Source: Phragmites australis (taxonomy: Eukaryota > Streptophyta > Magnoliopsida > Poales > Poaceae). From it: 64,000 bases of DNA. Made by a program: the position numbers and the translations under genes. Location of the stretch: contig NC_084933.1 of assembly GCF_958298935.1 (NCBI RefSeq), positions 1,223,001-1,287,000 of the forward strand. Direction: 5' to 3'. This document shows positions 23,301 to 33,230 of this stretch, in pieces. Each line of letters begins with the position of its first letter. The stretch's first letter is position 1. The notes under the pieces are model-generated. The model did not search any database, was not told where the DNA came from, and saw only the letters and a program-made list of their open reading frames with translations.

Positions 23301-24181
23301 CAGATGGTGGATATGTTAGTCATAGTGATGTCGAGGAAGAATATGCATTTGAAGCTAATCTTGCAGCCGATCATGACATGGATAGTGAGGGGGAGGAGAT
23401 TAGTGGTACCGCTACCACAGAGAGTTATGCAGCACGCACCTTCATTGTGAAGCGAGTTTTGAGTTCTCAAATGGGGCAAGCAGAGCAGCTACAACGCTAT
23501 AATCTATTCCAGACATTCCTCATTGTCAAAGATGCACGTGTTCGTACCATAATTGATGGTGAGAGTTGCAACAACCTCTTGAGCTCCGATCTTGTGAAGA
23601 ATCTTTCCTTGCCAACACGTGCACATCCTCATCCATACTACATTCAGTGGTTCAATAACAACGGTAAAGTTAAGGTAACACAATCTGCGAGAGTACATTT
23701 TTCTATTGGTTCCTACCATGACTATGCTGATTTTGATGTAATGCCTATGCAAGCATGTTCACTTTTGTTAGGCCATCCTTGGGAATTTGATACCGATGCT
23801 ACACACCATGGTAGAAATAATAAATACTCTTTCATGCACAAGGGAAAGAAAATCTCTTTGCTTCCTTTGACACCTGCTGAAATTGTGCAATGTGATAAAG
23901 CGCTAGCTGAAAAAGAAAAGAAAGAACATGTTTTGGAATCTGAAAATCAGCTAGTAGCTCAATCTGTTTTTCCACCTAAGAAAGAGAAGAACACACCTAG
24001 GTCCGAAGGGATTAAGTTAAAGGGTGGTGTTATGCTTGCTACTAAATCTGATCTTGCTGAAATTCAAGATAATGATACTTTGTGCTATGCTTTGGTATGC
24101 AAAGAGGTTTTATTTTCAATTGATGATATACCTAGCTCTTTGCCTGCTGCTGTCACTAAGCCCCGGGGCTGCCACCATTGA
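23301..24181 (+). pseudogene. pol: CRM-like protease region of pol
   Basis: Same frame as gag. The retropepsin active site reads IIDGESCNNLLSSDL near 23550, where the family usually has DGGSCNN, so a Gly next to the catalytic Asp is changed to Glu. A later LLLGHPWEFDTDATHHGRNN motif is typical of the protease C-terminus in chromoviruses. The frame ends at 24181 after VTKPRGCHH because a short segment usually present before the RT is missing here and the frame changes. Confidence 0.8.
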
Positions 24182-26004
24182 GAGGGATAGAGCACCAAAT
24201 AGATTTGATCCCGGGAGCAACTTTGCCAAACCGCGCTGCATATAGGACCAATCCGGAGGAGACTAAGGAAATTCAGCGACAAGTCCAAGACCTTTTAGAC
24301 TGTGGGTACGTACGAGAGAGCCTTAGTCCTTGTGCTGTTCCTGTTCTTTTGGTTCCTAAGAAAGATGGTACATGGCGCATGTGTGTTGATTGTAGAGCCA
24401 TTAATAATATCACAATAAGGTATCGTCACCCTATTCCTAGGCTAGACGACATGCTTGATGAGTTGAGTGATTCTATTATTTTCACGAAGATTGATTTGCG
24501 TAGTGGTTACCACCAAATAAGAATGAAATTGGGAGATGAATGGAAAACTGCTTTCAAAACTAAGTTCGGTCTATATGAGTGGTTAGTGATGCCTTTTGGT
24601 TTAACTAATGCACCTAGCACTTTCATGAGATTGATGAATGAGGTTTTACGTGCTTTCATAGGAAGATTTGTGGTGGTGTACTTTGATGATATTTTGATCT
24701 ATAGCAAGTCACATGAAGAACACATTGATCATCTACGTGCTGTTTTTACTGCTTTGAGAGAGGCACGTTTGTTTGCTAACCTTGACAAGTGCACCTTTTG
24801 CACGAATAGAGTTGCTTTTCTTGGCTATGTTATTACTCCACAGGGAATTGAAGTGGATGAAGCTAAAATTGAAGCCATCAAGAGCTGGCCAACCCCTGTG
24901 ACTATCACACAGGTGAGAAGCTTTCATGGCCTTGCAGGGTTCTATCGGCGTTTTGTGAAAGATTTCAGGACCATTGCTGCCCCACTCAATGAGTTGACAA
25001 AGAAGGGCATTCCGTTCCAATGGGGGCCAGCACAAGAACAAGCTTTTAATACGCTGAAAGATAAGCTTACGCATGCACCTCTACTCCAACTTCCGGACTT
25101 TGGTAAGACTTTTGAGTTAGAATGTGATGCTAGCGGCATTGGAATTGGAGGAGTGCTACTACAAGGAGGTAAACCCGTTGCTTATTTTAGTAAGAAATTG
25201 AATGGACCATCTCTTAATTATTTGACTTATGATAAGGAGTTGTATGCTTTAGTGCGAGTTTTAGAAACATGGCAACATTATCTTTGGCCCAAGGAGTTTA
25301 TTATTCATTCTGATCATGAAACTTTGAAACATATTAGAAGCCAAGCCAAACTGAACAAACATCTTGCTAAATGGGTTGAATTTATAGAGTCATTTCCTTA
25401 TATCATTAAACACAAGAAAGGTAAAGACAATGTCATTGCAGATGCGTTATCTAGACGTTATACCATGCTGTCCCAACTCGATCATAAGATTTTTGGTTTA
25501 GAAACAATTAAAGGATTATATGCTACTGATTTGGACTTTAAAGATGCTTTTGAACATTGTAACGAAGGAAGAACTTGGAATAAATATGTGCTGAATGATG
25601 GATTACTATACCGTGCTAACAGGCTATGCATCCCAGCTAGCTCTATTCGCCTATTGTTCTTGCAGGAAGCGCATGGAGGTGGTTTGATGGGACATTTTGG
25701 AGTGAAGAAGATCGAGGATGTATTGGCTGCTCACTTCTTTTGGCCTAAGATGAGGCGTGACGTCGAGTGCTACGTGGCACGCTGCACTACTTGCAATAAA
25801 GCTAAGTCTCGCTTGAACCCACATGGACTTTATATGCCTCTTCCTATTCCTAGTGTGCTTTGGGAGGATATTTCTATGGATTTTGTTTTAGGGGATTGCC
25901 TAGGAACAAGAGGGGGAGGGATAGTATATTTGTCGTTGTGGATCGTTTTTCAAAAATGGCACATTTTATACCTTGTCACAAGAGCGATGATGCTACAAAC
26001 ATAG
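24178..26004 (+). pseudogene. pol: CRM-like reverse transcriptase, RNase H and start of integrase
   Basis: 608-codon open stretch. [15 protein letters not shown] (about 24350), [15 protein letters not shown] (about 24480), polymerase box [12 protein letters not shown] intact near 24672-24707. RNase [16 protein letters not shown] (about 25115), LKHIRSQAK and [11 protein letters not shown] (about 25430). Integrase begins with an HHCC zinc finger ([13 protein letters not shown], then RCTTCNKAK near 25780-25805) and MDFVLG at about 25880, where an extra base shifts the frame. The RT and RNase H parts look chemically intact, but the polyprotein is not. Confidence 0.9.
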
Positions 26005-27024
26005 CTGATTTGTTTTTCAGGGAAATCATTCGCTTGCATGGAGTGCCTAACACCATTGTTTTCAGATCGTGATGCAAAATTTTTGAGCCACTTTTAGAGG
26101 ACACTTTGGAATAAACTTGGGACAAAGCTGCTATTTTCGACGACATGTCACCCTCAAACCGACGGACAAACGGAGGTTGTGAACCGCACATTATCCACCA
26201 TGTTGTGGGCTATTTTGAAGAAAAATTTAAGGATGTGGGACGAGTGTCTACCCCATATTGAGTTCGCTTACAACAGATCAGTTCACTCCACCACCAAGGT
26301 AAGTCCGTTTCAGGTAGTGTATGGTTTTAACCCCCGTGCCCCTATTGATTTACTTCCTTTACCAACATCCGAGAAATTGAATTTTGATGCTAAGACACGT
26401 GTTGATTTGATTCTAAAAATGCATGAGTTGACTAATGAAAATATTGAAAAGATGAATGAGAAGTATAGAACTTATGGTAGCCAAGGTCGGAAACATATTA
26501 CTTTTGAAATTGGTGATCTTGTGTGGTTACATTTGCGCAAAGATAGGTTTCCTGATTTGAGAAAGTCTAAATTGCTGCCTCGAGCTGATGGTCCTTTTAA
26601 AATTGTGGAAAAGATCAATGATAATGCATATAAGCTTGAGTTGCCTGCAGATTATGGGGTTAGTCCCACATTTAACATTTTAGATTTAAAGCCTTACTTG
26701 GGAGAAGAAGATGACATTGCGTCGAGGACGACTCTAATTCAAGAGGGGGAGGATGATGAGGACATCACTCTTTCGGATACACACACACCGAGTATTCCTC
26801 CAACAATAGGTCCATTGACACGAGCTCGTGCACGTCAACTAAATCATGAGGTGAGCTTGTTCCTTAGTGTTCCTTTATATTTTGATAAGGATGGGATGCT
26901 ACTGAATAATTGTGATGTATTGTTACTTAGGAACACGGGAGAAGAACAGCAAGGGCACCCAAGCCAAGGTGGAGGTCCAATCAAGTTCGAGTCCGTTTCG
27001 GAGTCCAGGACCAGTCTGCACTAA
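25893..27024 (+). pseudogene. pol: CRM-like integrase C-terminal part, reading into the 3' LTR
   Basis: After the frameshift near 25893 the core continues in another frame ([28 protein letters not shown]), breaks again at about 26062 by an extra T next to the second catalytic Asp, meets a TAG near 26097, and from 26179 is open to 27024. Visible: HPQTDG, E of TEVVNR, YNRSVHSTT, GDLVWLHLRKDRFPDLR, ADGPFKIVEKINDNAYKL, LDLKPYLGEED. The last about 90 codons (from 26754) lie inside the 3' LTR (TRARARQLNHEV ... SRTSLH), as known for CRM elements, whose C-terminus is linked to insertion-site choice. Confidence 0.85.
26741..26753 (+). other. Polypurine tract of the CRM-like element
   Basis: AAGAGGGGGAGGA ends immediately before TGATGAGG of the 3' LTR. 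The same bases are coding within pol (QEGED). Confidence 0.75.
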
Positions 27025-27663
27025 AATCGTCGCCCAGGACGCATACGGACTCCGTTTTCAACTTTCTACACATGGTTAGAAAGCTAAGGAGATAAGCTTT
27101 CCAACGGGACTGGTCCCATGTCCAAATTCTTTCTGAGTCAACAGGAATCGTCAAAATAAGTGGACATCCAGAATCTGTCAGGGTGCTGCGCCACCATCTT
27201 TTCGGCCGTTGGGCCGTGTAACGTGTTGGAGTCCATTAGGGACGCGTCCAGGGGTCCTTGGCCGACCCTAGTCTTTTATATACAGTAGCCATCATCCTAA
27301 TTAGGGTTGGGTTTTGCTTAGATATTGATCTACACACAGATTGTGAGATTTTCGCTCTTGTTCCGGACCGACTAGGCCGCCGCAAGTGTTTGTGGAACCC
27401 CAACTTCGAGTGCTTGAATTCTATTCGCAATATTTCAGATTGCATCTTCTACGTTCTTGCTTGTGTTCTCGGTATGCTTGCAGGGATTGAGCCTTCTTGG
27501 CGAGGTCAACCGCGCGACACGGTTGATAACCAACGGAGCTGTGGTGTAGTGATTACAAGGGATACGATCTGTTCGGGTCGAAGCCTTTGGATCATCAACG
27601 TCGAGTTCTCCACCCACCGATTTATCGCTACCTATCGGAAGATCAGGCCAACATTACTCATCA
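26754..27663 (+). repeat. 3' LTR of the CRM-like element
   Basis: 910 bp, TGATGAGGACATC...ACTCATCA, followed by the CGGAT duplication. It contains the end of the pol frame and a TATA box at about 27275-27284. Confidence 0.9.
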
Positions 27664-27668
27664 CGGAT
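27664..27668. repeat. Target-site duplication CGGAT (right)
   Basis: Exact copy of 19987-19991. Removing one copy and the element restores a continuous T pol frame. Confidence 0.9.
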
Positions 27669-28651
27669 GGCCGTGTTTGCCTTTCTTCAAAGGCTCCGGC
27701 TGGGACGAGCGCCCGGGCAGAGGCCAGGTGGGAGAGGTCATTGGCTAGAGTGTTGTTGTGGCAAGATATGTACCGTAGCTCCAGGCCATTGAAGTGCCTC
27801 TCCAGCCTCCTGACTTCCGCCACGTACGCCGCCATCTGAGGATCCATGCACTGGTATTCTTTGGATATTTGGTTGACCACTAGTTGGGAGTCTCCCTTGA
27901 CCAGCAGGCGCCGAATCCCGAGGCCCACCGCTGCTCGGAGGCCAGCGATGAGGCCCTCATACTCCGCCATGTTGTTGGTTGCCCGGAAATGCAGCTGCAC
28001 GACGTACCGGAGTACTTCACCTATTGGGGAGGTGAGAACCACTCCAGCCCCCACGCCTTTCAGCGTGAGGGAGCTATCGAAGTGCATGACCCAGTACCCG
28101 GGCTCATCTTGCCCGGGGTATGCGGATATTTTTTCACGGTCGATCTCGGGGACCGGTGCCGACTCCGCCACGAAGTCAGACAGGGCCTGGCTTTTGATCG
28201 CCTGGCGGCTGATGAAGTGTAGATCGAACTCCGCCAGCTCCACTGCCCACTTGACGATGCGCCCAGTGCCTTCTCGGTTCCGGAGGATCGGCCCCAGTGG
28301 GTACATAGTGACCACCGAGACCTTGTGCGCCTGGAAGTAGTGGCACAGCTTCCTGGAAGCGACGAGCATGGCATAGAGCATCTTCTGGGCTTGGGGATAC
28401 CTTGTCTTGTCGTCTTGGAGGACTTCACTAACGAAGTACACCGGTCGCTGTACACGGCGGGCCCGGACTGAGGCCTCGCCCCAAGGCTTGTCACAGCCCT
28501 CAAGCTCGGCACAGTGGTCAGGGCCGGCCGAGTGCTCGGGCTCGACTCCCTGGTCGGGAGGAGCCGTGGTCTCGGGCTTGACTCCCTGCTCGGGAGGAGC
28601 CCTGAGAACTAAAGGCTGCTCGGGGGCGGCCGGGAGCTGGGACCCAGCACT
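27669..28651 (-). pseudogene. pol: Element T: RNase H and second (archaeal-like) RNase H
   Basis: Minus strand, following RT. First RNase H remnant: [52 protein letters not shown]. Then a second RNase [52 protein letters not shown], with the D, E and D of the active site visible. A duplicate RNase H of this kind is a hallmark of the Tat lineage. The spacer at 28460-28650 is Pro/Glu-rich and repetitive ([12 protein letters not shown] type). A stop at 28652-28654 separates this from RT. The C-terminal end joins integrase at 19986 once the CRM-like element is removed. Confidence 0.85.
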
Positions 28652-29600
28652 TTACCCCGAGCACTCGTCACACTCCACCACCAGTACCATGCTCATGACC
28701 TGAGGAGTGGCCGAGACGTAGAGCAAAAAAGGCTCGCCATCGGAGGGGGCCACCAGTACGGGTGGTGAGGTGAGGTACTTCTTCAAATCTTGGAAGGCTT
28801 GCTCGACCTCTGGTGTCCAGTCAAAGTGACCAGTTTTCTTCAGAAGCTTGAAGAGAGGGAGCCCTCGCTCCCCGAGCTTGGAGATAAAGCGCCCCAGGGC
28901 TGCCATGTAGCCAGTGAGACGCTGGACTTCCTTGAGTCGAGCCGGGGGTCGCATCTGTTTGATGGCCCGGATCTTCTCTGGATTGGCCTCGATTCCTCGG
29001 CTAGAGACCAAGAAACAGAGGAGCTTGCCCGTGGGCACCCTGAAGACGCACTTCTCGGGGTTGAGCTTCAAGCGGGTAGTGCGGAGACTGTTGAAAGTCT
29101 CTGCTAAGTCCTCCAGCAGGGTGGCGCGGTCTCGGCACTTGACCACGAGATCGTCGATGTAAGCTTCAACGTTGCGACCAACCTGTGAATCAAGGGTAAT
29201 GCGCACGTCCCGCTGGAATGATGACCCAGCGTTGCGTAAACCAAAAGGCATTGAGACATAATAATAGGTCCCCACCGGGGTAGTAAAAGAAGTTTTTTCC
29301 TCGTCCTGTTCGACCAAGCGGATTTGGTGATAACCCAAATTTGCATCTAAAAAATACAAAAGATCGCATCCCGTAGTGGCATCTACAATTTGATCTATGC
29401 GGGGGAAAGGAAAAGGATCTTTCGGATAAGCCTTATTTAAGTCAGTGTAGTCGACACACATGCGAAGCTTGCCGTTGGCCTTCAGGACGATGACCGGATT
29501 TGCCAGCCACTCTGGGTGGAGGACCTCTCAGATGAAGACCGCATCAAGGAGCTTGTTGACTTGCTCCCAGATGAATTCCTGGCGCTCGGGCACCTACTGC
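28652..29600 (-). pseudogene. pol: Element T: reverse transcriptase
   Basis: Open from 29461 down to 28652. Motifs in order: MCVDYTDLNKAYPKDPFPFPR, LYFLDANLGYHQIRL (family usually DAYSGYHQI), FTTPVGTYYYVSMPFGL, polymerase box EAYIDDLVVK intact near 29150-29180, LNPEKCVFRV, EVQRLTGYMAALGRFIS and the tether region LPLFKLLKKTGHFDWT. The upstream part (29462-29600: WLANPVIVLKANGKL) is in frame. RT copies the element RNA into DNA. Here it ends at a stop before RNase H. Confidence 0.85.
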
Positions 29601-30320
29601 CGGACCTTTTGCCTCACCGGCCGTGCGTCGGGGCGCACAACAAGGTGGTGCTCGATCACCTCCCTAGGGATCCCGGGCATATCAGACGGTTGCCATGCAA
29701 ACACGTCGACGTTAGCCCGAAGGAAGGCGATGAGCGCGCTTTCCTATTTGCCGCCCAGGTCACCACCGATCCGGACAACCTGGAAGGAGTCTTCGCCCAC
29801 CATGACCTCCTTCGTGGGGATGGAGGTGTCGGCGGAGAGTTGGGGTTTGGATGAAGAGGGTCCCGGGCCCCCTGGGTGACCTTCGACCTCGGCCTGAGCA
29901 GAGACCAAGACCGAGTAGAGCTGCTCGGCGCAGGAGACGGCGCTGCTGGTCTCGGCGGGCACGGAGATGGGGCCTGCAGGGCCCGGCATCTTAACCGTGA
30001 GGCAGGCCTAATGCATGACCACCATGAACCGAGCGAGCGCCGGGCGCCCAAGTATGGCATTGTAGGGGAGAGGGGCTTCCGTGACATCGAAGATGACGTT
30101 CTCTGTCCGGAAATTATCCCGGCTCCCGAATGTCACGGGCAGCTCGATTTGCCCGAGGGGTAGAGTGTGCCCTGGTGTCACCCCGTAGAAGGGGAGTGAC
30201 GGCTTTAGACGCCTGGAAGGCACCTGCAGCTTCTCGAAGGCCTCCTGGGAGAGGAGGTTTAGGCATGCACCCCATTGATCAGCACTCTGCTGACCTTTAC
30301 ATTGCAGATGGTGGGGGACA
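29601..30320 (-). pseudogene. pol: Element T: protease region, active-site Asp changed
   Basis: Retropepsin that would process the polyprotein. The C-terminal half is clear (IELPVTFGSRDNFRTENV, YNAILGRPALARFMVVMH near 30010-30170). At the active site, near 30260-30290 on the minus strand, the sequence reads VSRVLING, with Asn (AAT) where the catalytic Asp (GAT) of V-L-[IV]-D-G-G is expected. The next codons are frameshifted by one base and reach a stop. Both changes would abolish protease activity. The assignment is firm; the D-to-N reading depends on alignment by eye. Confidence 0.7.
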
Positions 30321-32205
30321 CTACCGAAGGTAGTCGCCCCACGCCTGCAGTACTCGCGGGGTGGTCCGCCAGACTGAACGTGATCGGGGGGGGGGGGTGT
30401 CCGACCACTTCAGGGGCCTCGCGGCCTCAATGCTCGGGGTCGCCGAGCACACCTCGCGCTGCATGGTTTTGACGCAGCGATGAGAGGAGGGCGTGTACGC
30501 ACCTCCGTCGGTGAAGGCGACGGTGTGCTCGGGCTCCTGGAACCAGAGTTCTTGGTTCTCAGGGGCGGCTCTGTCGTCGCCGCCCCTGCGGCGCTCTTCG
30601 CGCTCCTTCTGGCACCGCTCGACAAGACCTTTGACCGAACGGCACTCTGTGAGGTCATGCCACTCAGTCTGGTGGATCTCGCACCACTTTCTCGGCTCGG
30701 GCTTCGTGGGAGCAGGAGCCCTTGGGGGAGCAGGAGCCCTCGTGGGAGCGAGCCTTCTAGTGGCAGCTGCCCAGCGTGCCGGCCTGCGGTCAGGGCCCTC
30801 TGCCGGCCTGTGGTCAGGGCCCTCTGCCGGTACGACAGGGGCAGCATCACGCCTTCTTCTCGTTTTCTTTTCCTGCCGATCGAAGTGGGAAGAACCTGGT
30901 TGGTCGGCAGTGGGTTGCTCGGGGCGCGGGACATGCCACACCCGAGCCTCCGCCGCCTTCGCGCACTTGTCGGCGAACGCGAAGAGCTCTGCAGTGGTTT
31001 CGACCTTGTGCGTACCTAGCTTTTCGAGCATCCGCTCGTCACGGACGCCTTGCCGGAATGCGACGATGATGGCATGGGGGGTTATCCGCAGGATGGTGTT
31101 GCAGACCTGGCTAAAGGGCTGTATGAAGCGCCGCAGCGTCTCCCCCTCCTGTTGCTTCACGGTATGGAGGTCGCACTCCAAGCCGGGGCGCGTGAAGGTG
31201 CCCTGAAAGTTGGCCACGAACTGGTGGCACAGATCATCCCAGGAACTAATAGATCCCGGGGGTAAGTTCATAAGCCATGAACGGGCAGAGCCCCTCAAGG
31301 CTACATGGAAGTAATTAGCCATCACCTTTTCACTGCCGCCTGCTCCTTGGATGGCGGTGGTGTAGATCTGGAGGAACTCGACGGGGTTGATGGACCCGTC
31401 GTATTTCTCCGGTAGTTCTGGCCTGAACTTCATGGGCCAGTTGACCCGACGGAGCTCGTTGGTGAATGCGCGGCAGCCTGTGCCGTATCCCGCGGTGCGG
31501 GTGGCACCCTTGGGTGGTAAACGCCGGTGAGCCGGGGAACCCCGACGGTCATGGGCTAGCTTAGAGGAGGCCTGGTCCTCTTTCTCGGCCTCGTGCCGGG
31601 ACTCCCGATTGCGCTCGAGAGTGACGCGCGCATCTTCGGCGGCCCTGCGCTCATTTAGGTGTAAGCGGAGGTCCTGAGCTCCGGTTGTGGCCAGGGGGCG
31701 GCACTTCGCCTGGAGGCCCCCCGGCCGGTTCGGCCGCCACCTGAGGATGGACCGGCCTTGGTTGCACCGCGGTGGGAGGTGGCACGGGAGCTTTCGGCCA
31801 GCACCTGCCGGTGAGCTGTGCCCACCACCTGAAGCCAACGGCCTTCTGGGGTTTCCCCTACTGCCTGGACAGGCGGGTGCCTGAGGAGTGCTTGTGCGGC
31901 AAGCAATGCACTCCCAGGACTGGCATCGCCGAAGGCGAGCCTGCGCCGTAATGGCACCCGGCGCTGTCCGGACGTAGACCTTGCGACAGGAGTGTCTACC
32001 ACTTGCTGAGGGTTAGGCGGCCCGCCTGCAATGGCGGTGGCCCTACTGGGCCCAGTGCCATTGTCCCCATGAGAGGGGAGTGCCGTACGACAGACCGTTG
32101 TTGCTGCTGCTTAGGAGCAGTAGAAACTGGGGCCTCCTGCGCGATGGGCTCCACTTCTTCGCTGGAGCTCGAGCCAGTGCGTTGGAGATGATGTCCACTT
32201 GCCAT
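30321..32205 (-). pseudogene. gag: Element T gag
   Basis: Start MASGHHLQR near 32205. The N-terminal 120 residues lie in three frames (frameshifts near 32000 and 31840), then 505 codons are open from 31838. Capsid domain at about 31450-31000: MKFRPELPEKYDGSINP, FLQIYTTAIQGAGG, ARSWLMNLPPGSI, WDDLCHQFVANFQGTF, TVKQQEGETLRRFIQ. Then an Arg/Pro/Ala-rich part and a Cys/His box CEIHQTEWHDLTEC near 30640-30690, in place of the usual CCHC knuckle, as in other Tat elements. A run of ten G (30388-30397) lies near its end. Defective only by the N-terminal shifts and the frameshifted protease junction. Confidence 0.8.
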
Positions 32206-32244
32206 CTTTTCTGCAGGAAACAAAACGGATTCAGGGATGCAACC

Positions 32245-32280
32245 CCCCTACCTGGTGCGCCAGCTGTGGAGCGCGCCAGC
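32245..32280 (-). other. Primer-binding site of element T, with a short duplication
   Basis: On the minus strand, TGGCGCACCAGGTAGGGG (32245-32262) is the PBS-like sequence common next to grass Tat LTRs. It does not touch the LTR, because a 16-bp near-copy (plus-strand GCGCCAGCTGTGGAG beside GCGCCAGCTGTCAGAG) is inserted between them. Confidence 0.5.
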
Positions 32281-33229
32281 TGTCAGAGGGTGAACTCCTC
32301 AAGCGGGGATCCGGAGGAACCCCCTTTGAGATTTGGCCGGGGGATGATTCTGAATCCGCCTCGTTCGTGAAATAAATGGGAGTAAATGAGATGCAGGTGG
32401 AGAGGATGATCGGATGCAGGAGGAAGTAAATGCTCAGGGGATTTTTAGACAAGTTCGGGCTACACGGAGCGTGATACCCTACTCCTGTGTGTATGCTATA
32501 AATGCTCTAAGAATGTCTCTCTTAGGATCTGCTGTGTTACAAGAATGTTTGTCTAAGTCTAGAGCTTCGTGCTTCTTCCGTCGTCGTCCAGAGCTCGTCT
32601 GATGTGCCCCGGTGTTCTCAGAGCTCAGTCTCAGTGTTCTAAAAACTCGTCCTCTTCTTCGGGGAGCCCGTCCCTCTTTTATACCCGGTGCGGTGGGTGG
32701 CGTGCCCAGAAAGGATTGGCGCAAGTTCCTAGGCACCATAAATGGAAAGCAACCATCATGGGCTGCAGCTTGAGGTGACGGGGAGAGTTGAAAATGCGCC
32801 CCCGTCCGGTCTTCATCGTCATCATTCCGCTTTTCAGTGGGTGCAGCGGGGAGGGCCTGCCGGGCAGCCATCGAGCAGCCCCGCGTGCCCGCCCAGTTAG
32901 AGCGAATATGACACAGCAGGGCGGCAAGTGTTGCGCCTTGAGCCCTGCGACATTATCCCGAGGTGCGCCGGATGACGTGTGATGGGACCCGCGCATTAAG
33001 TGCCCCCACGCCTCCCTGCCAAATCGTAGCAGGGACTGACAGCAAACGTGGGAGGAGTGGTTGAAAGTGACAAGCCACGCGCCCTCTTAAATGCAGCATC
33101 GAGCCTCTCACCCATTAACACCTCACCGCTGAGCCCTTTTGGGGACCACCGGCGAAGGACTTCTTAGGCCCTCGGGGAACTGTGAGTGCTCGGGGACTAC
33201 CGTTCATAGCCCTGAGTACTCTCTCTCGG
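32281..33229 (-). repeat. 5' LTR of element T, truncated
   Basis: Starts TGTCAGAGGG at 32281 and matches 12077 onward for about 0.95 kb, with its minus-strand TATA box at 32676-32683. It stops at CTCTCTCTCGG (33229) inside the first 76-bp repeat unit, where element B's LTR begins without its own start. About 0.4 kb of the LTR and any target duplication are gone. Confidence 0.85.
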
Positions 33230-33230
33230 C

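Larger units (their letters stand above)
19992..27663 (+). mobile_element. CRM-like Ty3-gypsy chromovirus, two LTRs, inserted in T pol
   Basis: Complete in structure: LTR 19992-20892, PBS, gag, protease, RT, RNase H, integrase, PPT, LTR 26754-27663, and a perfect 5-bp duplication. The TGATGAGGACATC LTR start, LTRs of about 0.9 kb and a pol frame reading into the 3' LTR (ending ...TRARARQLN...) are features of the CRM/CRR centromeric chromoviruses; clade assignment is by recollection of the family. By eye about 37 substitutions separate the LTRs (about 4%). It cannot be autonomous: gag has two stops and pol three frame breaks. Confidence 0.85.
12077..33229 (-). mobile_element. Element T: Tat-lineage Ty3-gypsy retrotransposon (minus strand), interrupted by a CRM-like element
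   Basis: The left boundary is LTR 12077-13438. The right LTR, 32281-33229, is truncated. On the minus strand the order is PBS, gag, protease, RT, RNase H, a second RNase H, integrase, untranslated region, PPT and 3' LTR. A plus-strand ORF lies antisense next to the 3' LTR, a layout known from the Tat clade (for example Grande). The TATA boxes in both LTRs also point to the minus strand. The CRM-like insertion (19992-27663) and many stops make it inactive. No target duplication can be checked because the right end is deleted. Confidence 0.85.

Noticed and set aside
27846..28340. Plus-strand frame of 164 codons opposite the T RNase H
   Set aside because: Antisense shadow of a high-GC coding region; the minus strand has clear RNase H motifs.
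30480..31206. Plus-strand frames of 179 and 237 codons opposite T gag
   Set aside because: Shadows of the gag frame; no recognisable domain.
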